A stretch of DNA of 64,000 bases from Agrococcus terreus. Lineage in GTDB: Bacteria; Actinomycetota; Actinomycetes; Actinomycetales; Microbacteriaceae. Under the pieces are notes generated by a model. The model was not told the DNA's origin. It searched no databases and saw nothing but the letters and a program-made list of their open reading frames with translations. This document shows positions 46,079-54,672 of this stretch, piece by piece (position 1 is the stretch's first letter; every line of letters begins with the position of its first letter). The translations under genes and the position numbers were made by a program. The stretch spans positions 744,001 through 808,000 of the forward strand of contig NZ_BMLM01000001.1 of assembly GCF_014645235.1 (NCBI RefSeq). Reading direction: 5' to 3'.

Positions 46079-46717
46079 TCAGCGGAGGCGGTCGGCGAGC
46101 ACCGGCACACCGTCGCCGGTGAGCGACGGCAGAGCGGCGGCGCGGCCCGCGAGCGCGGTCGCGACGGCGACGGCCGGGCCGCGCACGAGCGGGCCGTCAC
46201 CGAGCGCGAGATCGGCGTCGTCGGCCTCCATGCGCAGGCCCGCCGCGGCGCTGCGGCTCGAGACGGCGAAGTCTCGGGCGACGAAGAACGCGAGCACCTG
46301 CGCCGCGGCGTCCGAGGGCGTGGGCGTCGGCAGGCCGAGCGGCATCCGGATGTCCTGGCCGTGCACCACGACCTCGCCGAGCCACGCGGGCCAGTGCCCG
46401 GAGGCGGCGGTACGCCGGCCCGCGGCGCTCCGGAAGCGGGCGAGGGTCGCGGCGGGCGTGGGCCCGCGGCGCTCCTCGAGCCGCCGCCGGTTGTGCACTG
46501 CGTCGTCGAACCTGGCGGCGAGCATCGACGCGATCCAGCGCGCCGGGCCGACGGTCGCGCCGGCGGTCAGGTGGGCCACGACGTCCTCGACGGTCCAGCC
46601 ATCGCACAGCGATTCCGCCGACCACTGCGCCTCGTCGAGCTCCTCCAGTTGTTCGGCGAGCGCCGTCCGCTCGGCGACGATCGCGTCCTGCAGCCGCTGC
46701 TTCCCCCAGGTCTCCAT
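46079..46717 (-). CDS. DinB-like / maleylpyruvate isomerase N-terminal domain protein
   Basis: A 212-residue four-helix-bundle protein of the TIGR03083 group. The first helix (RLQDAIVAERTALAEQLEEL) is followed by SLCDGWTVEDVVAHLTAGAT (about residues 36-55) with the first metal-binding His, and VVVHGQDIRMPLG (about 118) with the second and third ligands (HGxD). Relatives include mycothiol-dependent enzymes such as maleylpyruvate isomerase; Microbacteriaceae make mycothiol, so a mycothiol-linked role is possible but unproven. It is convergent with the aldo/keto reductase. Confidence 0.8.
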   Translation of the reverse strand: METWGKQRLQDAIVAERTALAEQLEELDEAQWSAESLCDGWTVEDVVAHLTAGATVGPARWIASMLAARFDDAVHNRRRLEERRGPTPAATLARFRSAAGRRTAASGHWPAWLGEVVVHGQDIRMPLGLPTPTPSDAAAQVLAFFVARDFAVSSRSAAAGLRMEADDADLALGDGPLVRGPAVAVATALAGRAAALPSLTGDGVPVLADRLR

Positions 46718-46751
46718 GCGGTCGAGCCAAGCAGCAGGGGCTGAGCGTCCG

Positions 46752-48488
46752 CTACGGCCAGGTGGGCGGCCAGTACCGGAAGCGGACCTCCGCCGCCGGC
46801 AGCTCGATCCCGTATGCGACGGGCGCGTACCAGGCGAGCGCGACGACGCTCAGCAGGACGATCGCCGAGATCGCGACCCAGCCGGCCGCGCGCCGCTGCA
46901 GCGCCTCGCGCTCGGCCGTCCAGCAGTCCGCCTCGCCCATCGAGCGCGCGAGGTCGAGCTCGAGCGCCGTCGGCACGTCGTCGGCCCGCCGCGAGCGCGG
47001 CCCCACGAGCGCCTGCAGCGCGATCGCGAGCCCGATCACGAGGAACGGCAGGAAGACGATCGCGTAGAAGAAGAAGATCGTGCGGTCGGGGAACGCGAGC
47101 CACGGCGCGTAGCCCGCGAGCACGCCGACCACGACGAAGCCGGCCCGCCGGTCCAGGTGCCTGCCGAGGCGGTAGATGAGGTACGCGAGCGCCACGACGG
47201 CCGCGTACCAGACGACGAGGTTGGGGAGGGCGGTGATCCACCAGGTGCCCTCGGAGCCCGTCCCCATCTCGAACGCCGTCGGCCGGCCGAGCCACAGCCA
47301 CTGGTACGCCGGCGACTCGTAGGCGTGCTCGCTGGTGAGCCCCACGTGGAAGCCCAGCTGCTGCGCGTGGTACCGCCAGAGCGCCTGCAGGCCGAGCGGC
47401 ACCCACGCGAGCATGCCGGTCCAGCGCAGCGCCGGATCCTCGAGCACGGCCTGCGAGCCCCAGCCGCCGTCGAACCAGCCGGCGTAGCTCGCCACGTAGA
47501 CGACGATCGCGGGCAGCACGAGCAGCACGAAGCTCGTGGGTGCCTGCGTGAGCAGGGTGCCGATCCACGGATGCCGGAAGCCTGCCCGGCGCCGGTCGAG
47601 CGCGTCCATGATGACGGTCCAGAGGCCGAAGGCGGCGATGAACGCCGCGCCCGACCACTTCGTCGCGCAGGCGGCGCCCAGCAGCACGCCCGCAACGACG
47701 ATCCACGGCCGCGACCACATTGCCGCCCCGAACCTGCGACGGCGGGCCGCGATCGCCCGCACGGTGCGCGTCGGCGACCCGCGCCGGTCGAGCAGCAGCG
47801 CCCCGGCCCCCGCGAGCACGAACATCGCGAGGATCGTGTCGAGCAGCGCCGTGCGGCTCATCACGATCGCGAAGCCGTCGATGGCGAGCCACAGCCCCGC
47901 GAGCGTCCCGAACGCGATCGAGCGGGTGAGGCCGCGCGAGATCGCGTAGGTGAGGCCGACGATCACGATGCCCGCGAGCGCCGTCGGCAGGCGCCACAGC
48001 ACAGGGTCGACGACGCCGAACGCGCCCATGAACATGCCGATGATCCACTTGCCGAGCGGCGGGTGCACGACGTAGTCGGCCACCTCCGTGAGCCCGCCGG
48101 CGTCCCCTGCCTCGAAGCGCTCGTCCGAGCCCTCGGCCCACTCGCCCTCGTAGCCGAGCTGCCAGGTCGACCAGGCGTCCTTGGCGTAGTACGTCTCGTC
48201 GAAGACGAGGATGTGGGGATGCCCGAGCGCGGTGAGCCGCAGCAGCGCGGCGATCGCGAGGATCGCGACGGGCGCCCCGACCTCGAGCCGCCGGCGCACA
48301 TGCGGGCGGGTGAGGGCCCGCTCGAGCCGGCCGAAGCGGTCGGCGGCGACGTCGAGGCGCGCGAGCAGCGCTGAGCCGCGGGGGAGCGGCCGGGGCGCGT
48401 CCGCCACCGACACCGCGGTGCCGTCGTGCGCGCCGGCGGCGGCGCGGTCTCGGGCGTCCTCGGGGTCGGGCGCGCCGGAGATCGTCAC
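46752..48488 (-). CDS. pmt: dolichyl-phosphate-mannose-protein mannosyltransferase (PMT)
   Basis: A 578-residue GT39/GT-C integral membrane enzyme that transfers mannose from polyprenyl-phosphomannose to Ser/Thr of secreted proteins. About eleven membrane segments. The first extracytoplasmic loop has HPHILVFDETYYAKDAWSTW (the DE pair) and then HPPLGKWIIGMFMGAFG; KWSGAAFIAAFGLW is the second conserved loop. The C-terminal cytoplasm-facing part is charged and ends with a long loop and a last helix (AISAIVLLSVVALAWYAPVA). GTG start; a GATGAT sits 6 nt upstream on the minus strand. Divergent from rsmI, the usual actinobacterial arrangement. Confidence 0.93.
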   Translation of the reverse strand: MTISGAPDPEDARDRAAAGAHDGTAVSVADAPRPLPRGSALLARLDVAADRFGRLERALTRPHVRRRLEVGAPVAILAIAALLRLTALGHPHILVFDETYYAKDAWSTWQLGYEGEWAEGSDERFEAGDAGGLTEVADYVVHPPLGKWIIGMFMGAFGVVDPVLWRLPTALAGIVIVGLTYAISRGLTRSIAFGTLAGLWLAIDGFAIVMSRTALLDTILAMFVLAGAGALLLDRRGSPTRTVRAIAARRRRFGAAMWSRPWIVVAGVLLGAACATKWSGAAFIAAFGLWTVIMDALDRRRAGFRHPWIGTLLTQAPTSFVLLVLPAIVVYVASYAGWFDGGWGSQAVLEDPALRWTGMLAWVPLGLQALWRYHAQQLGFHVGLTSEHAYESPAYQWLWLGRPTAFEMGTGSEGTWWITALPNLVVWYAAVVALAYLIYRLGRHLDRRAGFVVVGVLAGYAPWLAFPDRTIFFFYAIVFLPFLVIGLAIALQALVGPRSRRADDVPTALELDLARSMGEADCWTAEREALQRRAAGWVAISAIVLLSVVALAWYAPVAYGIELPAAEVRFRYWPPTWP

Positions 48489-48555
48489 GCCCGAATCATC
48501 GCACCTCGGCCGGTGCCTGGCCCGCGAACCCGCCGTCGGCAGCGGGCCGCCTCGG

Positions 48556-48561
48556 TACGAT
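48556..48561 (+). promoter_or_regulatory. leaderless promoter -10 box of rsmI
   Basis: TACGAT ends 7 nt before the rsmI GTG start. Confidence 0.55.
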
Positions 48562-48568
48562 CGGCGGC

Positions 48569-49387
48569 GTGATCATCCTCGGCGCGACGCCCATCGGCAA
48601 CCTGGGCGACGCGAGCGGCAGGCTCCGCGAGGCGCTCCAGGCCGCGCCCGTGATCGCGGCGGAGGACACCCGCACCGCCCGCCAGCTGCTCCGCGCGCTC
48701 GGCATCGAGGCGCAGCCGCAGCTCGTCGCGCTGCACGAGCACAACGAGGCCGCCGCCGCCGAGGGGCTCGTCGCCCGCGCGCACGACGAGGACGTGCTCG
48801 TGCTCACCGACGCCGGCATGCCCACGGTCTCCGATCCCGGCTACCGCCTCGTGCAGGCCGCCGTCGCCGCCGACGTCCCCGTCACGTGCCTCCCCGGCCC
48901 CTCCGCCGTGCTCACCGCGCTCGCGCTCTCGGGCCTCCCCACCGACCGGTTCGCGTTCGACGGCTTCCTGCCGCGGAAGGCCGGCGACCGCGACCGGATG
49001 CTCGCCTCCGTCGCCCGCGAGGAGCGCACGCTCGTGCTCTTCGAGGCGCCGCACCGGCTGGCGGAGTCGGTCGAGGCGATCGGCCGCGCGATGCCGGGCC
49101 GCGCCATGGCGGTGTGCCGCGAGCTGACGAAGCGCTTCGAGGAGGTGCGGCGCGGCACCCCTGAGGAGCTGCTGCCGTGGGCGCGGGCGGGCGTGAAGGG
49201 CGAGATCGTGCTCGTCATCGCGGGCGCCGAGCCGGTGCTCGCCGACGAGGCAGCGGCGGTCGAGCAGGTGCTCGCGCTGCGCGCCGGCGGGATGCGGCTG
49301 AAGGACGCCGCGGCGGAGGTCGCGGAGGCCACCGGGCACGCCCGCAACGCCCTCTACCAGGCCGCGCTCGCCGCCGGCCGGGGCTGA
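48569..49387 (+). CDS. rsmI: 16S rRNA (cytidine1402-2'-O)-methyltransferase
   Basis: Methylates the ribose of C1402 in the ribosomal decoding centre, using S-adenosylmethionine. The 272-residue protein starts MIILGATPIGNLGDASGRLR and carries AAEDTRTARQLLRALGI, VLTDAGMPTVSDPGYRLV (about residue 75-92) and LPGPSAVLTALALSGLPTD, the tetrapyrrole-methylase signatures of RsmI. GTG start at 48569 sits 7 nt from a TACGAT box. Divergent from pmt; metG follows after 50 bp. Confidence 0.95.
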   Translation: MIILGATPIGNLGDASGRLREALQAAPVIAAEDTRTARQLLRALGIEAQPQLVALHEHNEAAAAEGLVARAHDEDVLVLTDAGMPTVSDPGYRLVQAAVAADVPVTCLPGPSAVLTALALSGLPTDRFAFDGFLPRKAGDRDRMLASVAREERTLVLFEAPHRLAESVEAIGRAMPGRAMAVCRELTKRFEEVRRGTPEELLPWARAGVKGEIVLVIAGAEPVLADEAAAVEQVLALRAGGMRLKDAAAEVAEATGHARNALYQAALAAGRG

Positions 49388-49424
49388 GGCCGGACGCGCG
49401 GCGTCACACGCGCGCGACCCTCCG

Positions 49425-49430
49425 TAGGAT
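49425..49430 (+). promoter_or_regulatory. leaderless promoter -10 box of metG
   Basis: TAGGAT ends 7 nt before the metG ATG. Confidence 0.55.
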
Positions 49431-49437
49431 TGGAGGC

Positions 49438-50988
49438 ATGCCTGCCCGCTTCACGGTGACGACGCCGATCTACTACGTCAACGACGTGCCCCACATCGGC
49501 CACGCCTACAACGAGGTCGCCACCGACGTGCTGGCCCGCTGGCACCGGATGCGCGGCGACGACACGTGGATGCTGACGGGCACCGACGAGCACGGCCAGA
49601 AGATCATGCGCACCGCCGTCGCGAACGGCACGACGCCGCAGGAGTGGACCGACCGGCTCGTCGAGAGCGCCTGGAAGCCGCAGCTCGAGCTGCTCGACAT
49701 CCAGAACGACGACTTCATCCGCACCACGAGCGAGCGGCACAAGGCGGGCGTGCGCATCTTCCTCGAGCGCCTGAAGGAGACCGGGTACATCTACCACGGC
49801 GAGTTCGAGGGCCAGTACTGCGTCGGCTGCGAGGAGTACAAGACGCCGAACGACCTCGTGCCCGGCACGGGCGAGTTCGAGGGCCAGCAGGTCTGCGCCA
49901 TCCACTCGCGCCCCACCGAGACGGTGCGCGAGGCGAACTACTTCTTCAAGCTCTCGGAGTTCGGCGACCGCCTGCTCGCGCTCTACGACGAGCGTCCCGA
50001 CTACGTGCAGCCCGAGCACGTGCGCAACGAGGTGCGGCAGTTCGTCAAGCAGGGCCTCACCGACCTGTCGATCAGCCGCAACACCTTCGACTGGGGCATC
50101 AAGGTGCCGTGGGACGAGTCGCACGTCGTCTACGTGTGGTTCGAGGCGCTCCTGAACTACATCACCGCGATCGGCTACGGCGTCGACGACGAGCAGTTCG
50201 AGCGCCGCTGGCCGGCCACGCACATCGTCGGCAAGGACATCGCCCGCTTCCACGCGGTCATCTGGCCCGCGATGCAGATGGCGGCGGGCCTGCCGATCTC
50301 CGACCACGTGTTCGGGCACGGGTGGCTGCTCGTGGGCGGCGAGAAGATGTCGAAGTCGAAGGCGACGGGCATCGAGCCGCGGCAGATCACCGACGTGTTC
50401 GGCGTCGACGCGTTCCGCTACTACTTCATGTCGGCGATCGCGTTCGGCTCCGACGGCTCGTTCTCGTGGGAGGACCTCGACGCCCGCTACCACTCGGAGC
50501 TCGCGAACGGCCTCGGCAACCTCGCCAGCCGCGTGATCGCCATGGTGCACAAGTACTTCGGCGGCACGGTGCCCGAGGCCGCGCCCGACGCCGAGATCGC
50601 CGAGCTCGCCGAGCGCGCGGTCGCGACCGCCGAGGCTGCGATCGACCGCTTCGCGATCGACGAGGCGGTGGATGCGGCGATGGGCATCGTCGAGCGCCTC
50701 AACGGCTACATCACCGAGCAGGCGCCGTGGGTGCTCGCGAAGGACGAGGCGCAGCAGGAGCGGCTCGCCGCGGTGCTCGCGTCGAACGTGCACGGCATCG
50801 GCACGGCGGCGATCCTGCTCGCGCCGGTCATGCCGACGACCGCGCAGGCGCTCTGGGCCGCGATCGGCGGCGAGGGCGAGGTCACGGCGCAGCCGATCCA
50901 CGAGGCGCACCGCTGGCAGGGCACCCGCACGGTCACGACGGTGCCGCCGCTGTTCCCGCGCATCGAGCAGGCGCAGCCCGCCACCTGA
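49438..50988 (+). CDS. metG: methionyl-tRNA synthetase
   Basis: Charges tRNA-Met and initiator tRNA; class I aminoacyl-tRNA synthetase. The 516-residue protein has HIGH-type PHIGHAYNEVATDVL (about residue 19), KMSKS in GGEKMSKSKATGIEP (about 300) and CVGC with one later cysteine (CAIH) in the connective peptide. The C-terminal anticodon-binding helices end at the stop; the extra tRNA-binding domain of longer MetRS is absent, as in many Actinomycetota. ATG at 49438 has TAGGAT 7 nt upstream. The longer frame from 49177 overlaps rsmI and is not used. Confidence 0.96.
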   Translation: MPARFTVTTPIYYVNDVPHIGHAYNEVATDVLARWHRMRGDDTWMLTGTDEHGQKIMRTAVANGTTPQEWTDRLVESAWKPQLELLDIQNDDFIRTTSERHKAGVRIFLERLKETGYIYHGEFEGQYCVGCEEYKTPNDLVPGTGEFEGQQVCAIHSRPTETVREANYFFKLSEFGDRLLALYDERPDYVQPEHVRNEVRQFVKQGLTDLSISRNTFDWGIKVPWDESHVVYVWFEALLNYITAIGYGVDDEQFERRWPATHIVGKDIARFHAVIWPAMQMAAGLPISDHVFGHGWLLVGGEKMSKSKATGIEPRQITDVFGVDAFRYYFMSAIAFGSDGSFSWEDLDARYHSELANGLGNLASRVIAMVHKYFGGTVPEAAPDAEIAELAERAVATAEAAIDRFAIDEAVDAAMGIVERLNGYITEQAPWVLAKDEAQQERLAAVLASNVHGIGTAAILLAPVMPTTAQALWAAIGGEGEVTAQPIHEAHRWQGTRTVTTVPPLFPRIEQAQPAT

Positions 50989-51904
50989 TCGGCTCCCTCC
51001 GCCGGTCGAGCCGGTCCTTCGCCCTCCGCCGGCCGAGCCGGTCCGCGCGCGCAGCGCGCCGACCGTGTCGAGACCACAGCGCGGCGGGCCGCTCGCCATG
51101 CTGCGGCTTCGCCGCGCTCAGCGGCCTGCGGCCGCGGAGCGGCTCAGCCAGCGGGTGATTCCGGAGGAATCGGCTCTCAGCGGTGCGCTGGCTGGACTAT
51201 CCACTCGGCGGCGCGCTGAGCCTTGCATCCTCCGGGCTGGCAGTGCGCCACCAGCCGCTGGTCGTGACGGCCGCGCCCGGAGGGCGCAGCCGTCACGAGA
51301 CCCCCTGCGCCGGGCGGCTCTCGTAACGCGTGCGGCTGCGCCGCGCGCTCCTCCATCAGCGGTGCAACCACCCGGGGATCGGATCCGGCGCACCCCTCCG
51401 CCGGTCGAGCCGGTCCGCGCGCGCAGCGCGCCGACCGTGTCGAGACCACAGCGCGGCGGACCGTTTGCCATGCTGCGGCTTCGACACGCTCGGCGGCCTC
51501 CGGCCGCGGAGCGGCCAGCCAGCGGTGGGGCGGCCGCAGAGCGGCTCAGCGGGTCATCGGCTCCGGAGGAATCGGCTCAGAGCGGCCGCTTGGTCGCACT
51601 ATGCAGCCATGCGCGCGCTCAGAGCTGATTCCTCCGGGCGGTCCGCCACCCCCGCCGGTCGAGCCGGTCCGAGCGCGGAGCGCGCCGACCGTGTCGAGAC
51701 GACAGCGCGGCGGACCGCTCGCCATGCTGCGGCTTCGACACGCTCGGCGGCCTGCGGCCGCGGAGCGGCTCAGCCAGCGGGGGAGCGGCCTGCGGCCGCG
51801 GAGCGGCTCGCCCCTCCCGCTGGTCGAGGAGCGCGCGGCCGGAGGCCGCTCGCGTCTCGAGACCACCGCGCGGCGAGCAGCTCGGCAGGCGTAGGGTCGC
51901 CCGC
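50989..51904. repeat. 916-bp gene-free repeat array between metG and the SRPBCC gene
   Basis: Three near-copies of a 130-bp unit start at 51026, 51398 and 51652, each opening CCGCCGG(T/C)CGAGCCGGTCC, then a GC hairpin, then CCGACCGTGTCGAGAC, GCCATGCTGCGGCTTCG and a tail ending GCCAGCGG. A partial start precedes copy 1 at about 50998. A fourth, shorter module GGTCGAGGAG...GTCTCGAGACC lies at 51821-51865 and matches the palindrome inside hrpA. Between copies, CCGGAGGAATCGGCTC occurs at about 51164 and 51561 and inverted at about 51627-51645. No supported reading frame, ribosome site or RNA gene was seen. Confidence 0.85.
51892..51897 (+). promoter_or_regulatory. leaderless promoter -10 box of the SRPBCC gene
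   Basis: TAGGGT ends 7 nt before the ATG at 51905, immediately after the repeat array. Confidence 0.5.
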
Positions 51905-52372
51905 ATGACGACCACGACCCACGAGCGCGTCGGCGAGCAGTCGGTCGTGCACCGGCGCGAGTTCGCGGCGCCCCTCGCCGCCGTCCACCGCGCGCACACC
52001 ACCGCCGTCCTCTTCGCGCAGTGGATGGGCCCGCGCGGCTCGCGCATCCGCATCGACCGCTTCGACGCGCACACCGGCGGCGGCTTCGACTACACGGTGG
52101 AGGCGGGCGGCGACTGGAGGTTCTGGGGCTCGTACCACGAGGTCACCGACCACCGGATCGTGCACACGTGGGAGTTCGAGTCCGAGCCGGGCCGGCCGAC
52201 GCTCGAGGTGCTCGAGCTGCAGCAGCTCGCCCCCGACCGCTGCCGCCTCACGATCACCTCGACGTACGGATCCCGCCAGGCGTGCGACGCGATGGTCGCC
52301 TCCGGCATCGACGGCGGCATGGACGAGGACTTCGAGCGGCTCGACGAGCTCCTCGCCCGCATGGCGCACTGA
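51905..52372 (+). CDS. SRPBCC-family (AHSA1-like) protein
   Basis: A 155-residue START/Bet v1-fold protein of the Aha1-C-terminal/YndB type. VHRREFAAPLAAVHRAHTTA, WMGPRGSRIRIDRFDAHTGG and WGSYHEVTDHRIVHTWEFE are the usual helix-grip segments around a hydrophobic pocket. Many relatives bind lipophilic ligands; bacterial functions are mostly unknown, and such genes often stand next to ArsR-type regulators, which is not the case here. Leaderless start. Convergent with a lipoprotein gene. Confidence 0.87.
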   Translation: MTTTTHERVGEQSVVHRREFAAPLAAVHRAHTTAVLFAQWMGPRGSRIRIDRFDAHTGGGFDYTVEAGGDWRFWGSYHEVTDHRIVHTWEFESEPGRPTLEVLELQQLAPDRCRLTITSTYGSRQACDAMVASGIDGGMDEDFERLDELLARMAH

Positions 52373-52400
52373 CGCGCGGGGCCGGCCGGGCGAGCCGGCT

Positions 52401-52943
52401 TCAGGGCACGTCGAGCGTCGAGCGCACCCCGGCGATCTCGACGACGACCCGCTCGGGCCGCTCCCCGCCGGGCAGCGGGTAGGCGGCGCCGTAGCGCTCG
52501 CCCGAGCACTCCGGTTGGGCGATGAGCTGCACGGTCCACGTGGTGGGCTCCTGCACGATCCGCCCGAGCAGCGGCTCGCAGCCGCGGCGGGCGTCGAGCG
52601 CGAGCACGAGCCCCCCGCCCTGCTCCACGATCGTCGGGCCGTCGGCGACCTGGCCGACCGGCACCTCGGGCCCCTCCGGCGCGAGCTCGCTCGGCTGCGG
52701 GTCGGCCGCGCCGCCGGCATCCGAGCCGTCGCCCGAGCCACCGCCCGTCGAGCCGCCGTCGCCCGGCGCGCCGTCCCCGGGGACGGGCGAGGCGCCGCCG
52801 TCGGGGGAGGGGCTCGCCGACGAGCTCGGGCCGGATGCGTCGGGCATCGGCCCGTCGGGGTCGAACAGTCCCGGCGCGCAGCCCGCGAGGCCGGCGACGA
52901 GCGCGATCGCGGCGAGCGCGGCCGCGGCGCGGCGCGCGCTCAC
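52401..52943 (-). CDS. lipoprotein of unknown function
   Basis: A 180-residue lipoprotein: h-region AAAALAAIALVAGL, lipobox LAGC, then a Pro/Ser/Gly/Asp linker of about 70 residues and a small domain with a Cys pair (RRGCEPLLG and QPECSGERYG). Starts at a GTG that overlaps the stop of the preceding lipoprotein gene as GTGA, so both are made together. The long frame running further upstream is out of phase with that gene and spurious. No family recognised. Confidence 0.72.
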   Translation of the reverse strand: MSARRAAAALAAIALVAGLAGCAPGLFDPDGPMPDASGPSSSASPSPDGGASPVPGDGAPGDGGSTGGGSGDGSDAGGAADPQPSELAPEGPEVPVGQVADGPTIVEQGGGLVLALDARRGCEPLLGRIVQEPTTWTVQLIAQPECSGERYGAAYPLPGGERPERVVVEIAGVRSTLDVP

Positions 52944-53491
52944 GGCGCCGGCAGGGCGGCCGTGCCGGTGCCCGCCTCGAGCCCGCTGATCACGACGTCG
53001 ACGCCGTCGCCGACCTCGACGCCGTCGGGCACGTCGAACGAGAAGGTCCGCACCGCGTCGCCGACGGCGCAGCCCTCCGCGGCGATCAGGTCGACGCCGA
53101 TCGCGCCGCCGGCCGCGTAGGCGGGCAGCGCGGTCGGCCAGCACTCCTCGGCGGCCGGCACCGAGAGCGAGAACGTGCCGGGCGGATCCGCCCAGAGCAC
53201 GACCGCGCCGAGCCGCAGCACGTCGTCCACGGACGCGCCGCTGCCCGCAGGCACGCCCGCCTCGCCCAGCAGCACCGGCAGCCGCTGCGCCTCGAGCGCG
53301 CCCGTGCTGTCGGCCGCCGCGCCCGACGACGCGTCGGCCGCCGACGACGGCGTCGGCGCGAACGTCGGCGCGGTCAGCGGCGTCTCGGAGCCCGAGGGCG
53401 CGGATCCGGCGGCCGAGCAGCCGCCCACCGCGAGCACGACGGCGGTCGCGGCGGGGAGCACGAGCCGGCTGAGCACGGGGCGGCGGAGCAT
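52940..53491 (-). CDS. lipoprotein of unknown function
   Basis: A 183-residue lipoprotein with lipobox VGGC, a Ser/Ala/Pro/Thr linker of about 50 residues and a beta-rich domain with a Cys pair (EECWPTALP and AEGCAVGDAV). First gene of a coupled pair with the lipoprotein downstream; the two share layout (lipobox, low-complexity linker, one disulfide-capable domain) but little residue identity that I can see. No enzyme motif recognised. Confidence 0.72.
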   Translation of the reverse strand: MLRRPVLSRLVLPAATAVVLAVGGCSAAGSAPSGSETPLTAPTFAPTPSSAADASSGAAADSTGALEAQRLPVLLGEAGVPAGSGASVDDVLRLGAVVLWADPPGTFSLSVPAAEECWPTALPAYAAGGAIGVDLIAAEGCAVGDAVRTFSFDVPDGVEVGDGVDVVISGLEAGTGTAALPAP

Positions 53492-53590
53492 GCCGAGAAG
53501 ACCTCCTGGGTGGTGGTTGCCACCATCGTGGCACCGGTTCCATGGCGGATGCTGGACGACGCCTCACCTTCCGCTCATCGTCGTCGATCC

Positions 53591-53596
53591 TAGGCT
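53591..53596 (+). promoter_or_regulatory. leaderless promoter -10 box of the TatD-family gene
   Basis: TAGGCT ends 6 nt before the ATG at 53603. Confidence 0.5.
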
Positions 53597-53602
53597 GGGA
53601 GC

Positions 53603-54586
53603 ATGCCTGCCACCCACGACGGCACGGCGCCGATCGACTCGGCCGCCGTGCCCGCGCGCACCCCCGACGCGCTCGCCGACCACCCCACCGACGTCGTCCT
53701 GCCGGGCGGCGAGTACATCCGCGAGCGGCACGACGACGGGAGGCGCGACCGCAGCAGGCCGCCGCTGCCGGAGCCGCTCGGGGTCGCCACCTACGACAAC
53801 CACGCGCACCTCGAGATCCGCGACGGCGAGGCGCCCGCGTACGCCGAGGCGCTCGACCTCGCCGCGTCGGTCGGCATCGCCGGCGTCATCCAGGTGGGCG
53901 GCGACGTCGAGTCGTCGGTGTGGTCGGCGGCGCTCGCCGCGCAGGAGCCGCGCGTGCTCGCCGCCGTCGCGATCCACCCGAACGAGGCGCCCGGCTACGC
54001 CGAGGCGCGCACGCTCTTCGACGCCCTCGCGACCATCGACGAGCTCGCCGCGCAGCCGCGCGTGCGCGCGGTGGGCGAGACGGGACTCGACTTCTTCCGC
54101 ACCGGCGACGACGGCCGGCGCGCGCAGTTCGAGTCGTTCGAGGCGCACATCGACATCGCGAAGCGGCACGGCATCGCGCTGCAGATCCACGACCGCGACG
54201 CGCACGACGAGGTCGTCGAGACCCTCCTGCGCGTCGGCGCGCCCGAGACCACCGTCTTCCACTGCTTCTCGGGCGACGAGCACCTCGCCCGCACGGCCGC
54301 CGAGCACGGCTGGTACCTGTCGTTCTCGGGCACCGCGACCTTCTCGAACGCCCGGAACCTGCACCGCGCGCTCGAGGTGGCCGACCGCAGCCGCATCCTC
54401 GTCGAGACCGACGCGCCGTTCCTCACGCCCACCCCGTACCGAGGCCGGCCCAACAGCCCGTACCTCGTGCCGGTCACGGTGCGGTCGATCGCCGAGCGGC
54501 TGGGCCTCGGCGCCGACGAGCTCGCCGGCATCACCGCCGAGAACACGGTGCGCGCCTACGGCAGCTGGGAGGCTGACGCGGCCTGA
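53603..54586 (+). CDS. tatD: TatD-family metal-dependent DNase
   Basis: A 327-residue TIM-barrel metallohydrolase that relatives use as 3'-5' DNase in DNA repair and turnover. Metal ligands are in YDNHAHLEI (about residue 60, here NHAH for DxH), VGETGLDFF (about 155), LQIHDRDAHDE (about 192), FHCFSGDEHLA (about 217) and ETDAPFLTP (about 270). About 55 N-terminal residues before the barrel are not part of the family core and are acidic/Pro-rich. metG lies 2.6 kb upstream; metG-tatD linkage is common in Actinomycetota and here is interrupted by the repeat array, the SRPBCC gene and two lipoproteins. Confidence 0.92.
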   Translation: MPATHDGTAPIDSAAVPARTPDALADHPTDVVLPGGEYIRERHDDGRRDRSRPPLPEPLGVATYDNHAHLEIRDGEAPAYAEALDLAASVGIAGVIQVGGDVESSVWSAALAAQEPRVLAAVAIHPNEAPGYAEARTLFDALATIDELAAQPRVRAVGETGLDFFRTGDDGRRAQFESFEAHIDIAKRHGIALQIHDRDAHDEVVETLLRVGAPETTVFHCFSGDEHLARTAAEHGWYLSFSGTATFSNARNLHRALEVADRSRILVETDAPFLTPTPYRGRPNSPYLVPVTVRSIAERLGLGADELAGITAENTVRAYGSWEADAA

Positions 54587-54639
54587 CGGCGCGGGCGGCG
54601 CCCCGCAGATCCATAAGCGCGCTGGCAGACGGCTGGCCG

Positions 54640-54645
54640 TATCCT
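54640..54645 (+). promoter_or_regulatory. putative -10 box of the first BMP-family gene
   Basis: TATCCT stands 27 nt before the GTG start at 54673, leaving room for the GAAGGAG ribosome site. Confidence 0.45.
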
Positions 54646-54672
54646 GAGCGCACGCTCGTCGAAGGAGTCACC

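Noticed and set aside
50672-51908. Reading frames in the 51-kb repeat array
   Set aside because: Arginine/proline/alanine-rich translations of repeats on both strands, no start signal, and the same peptide repeated in shifted frames.
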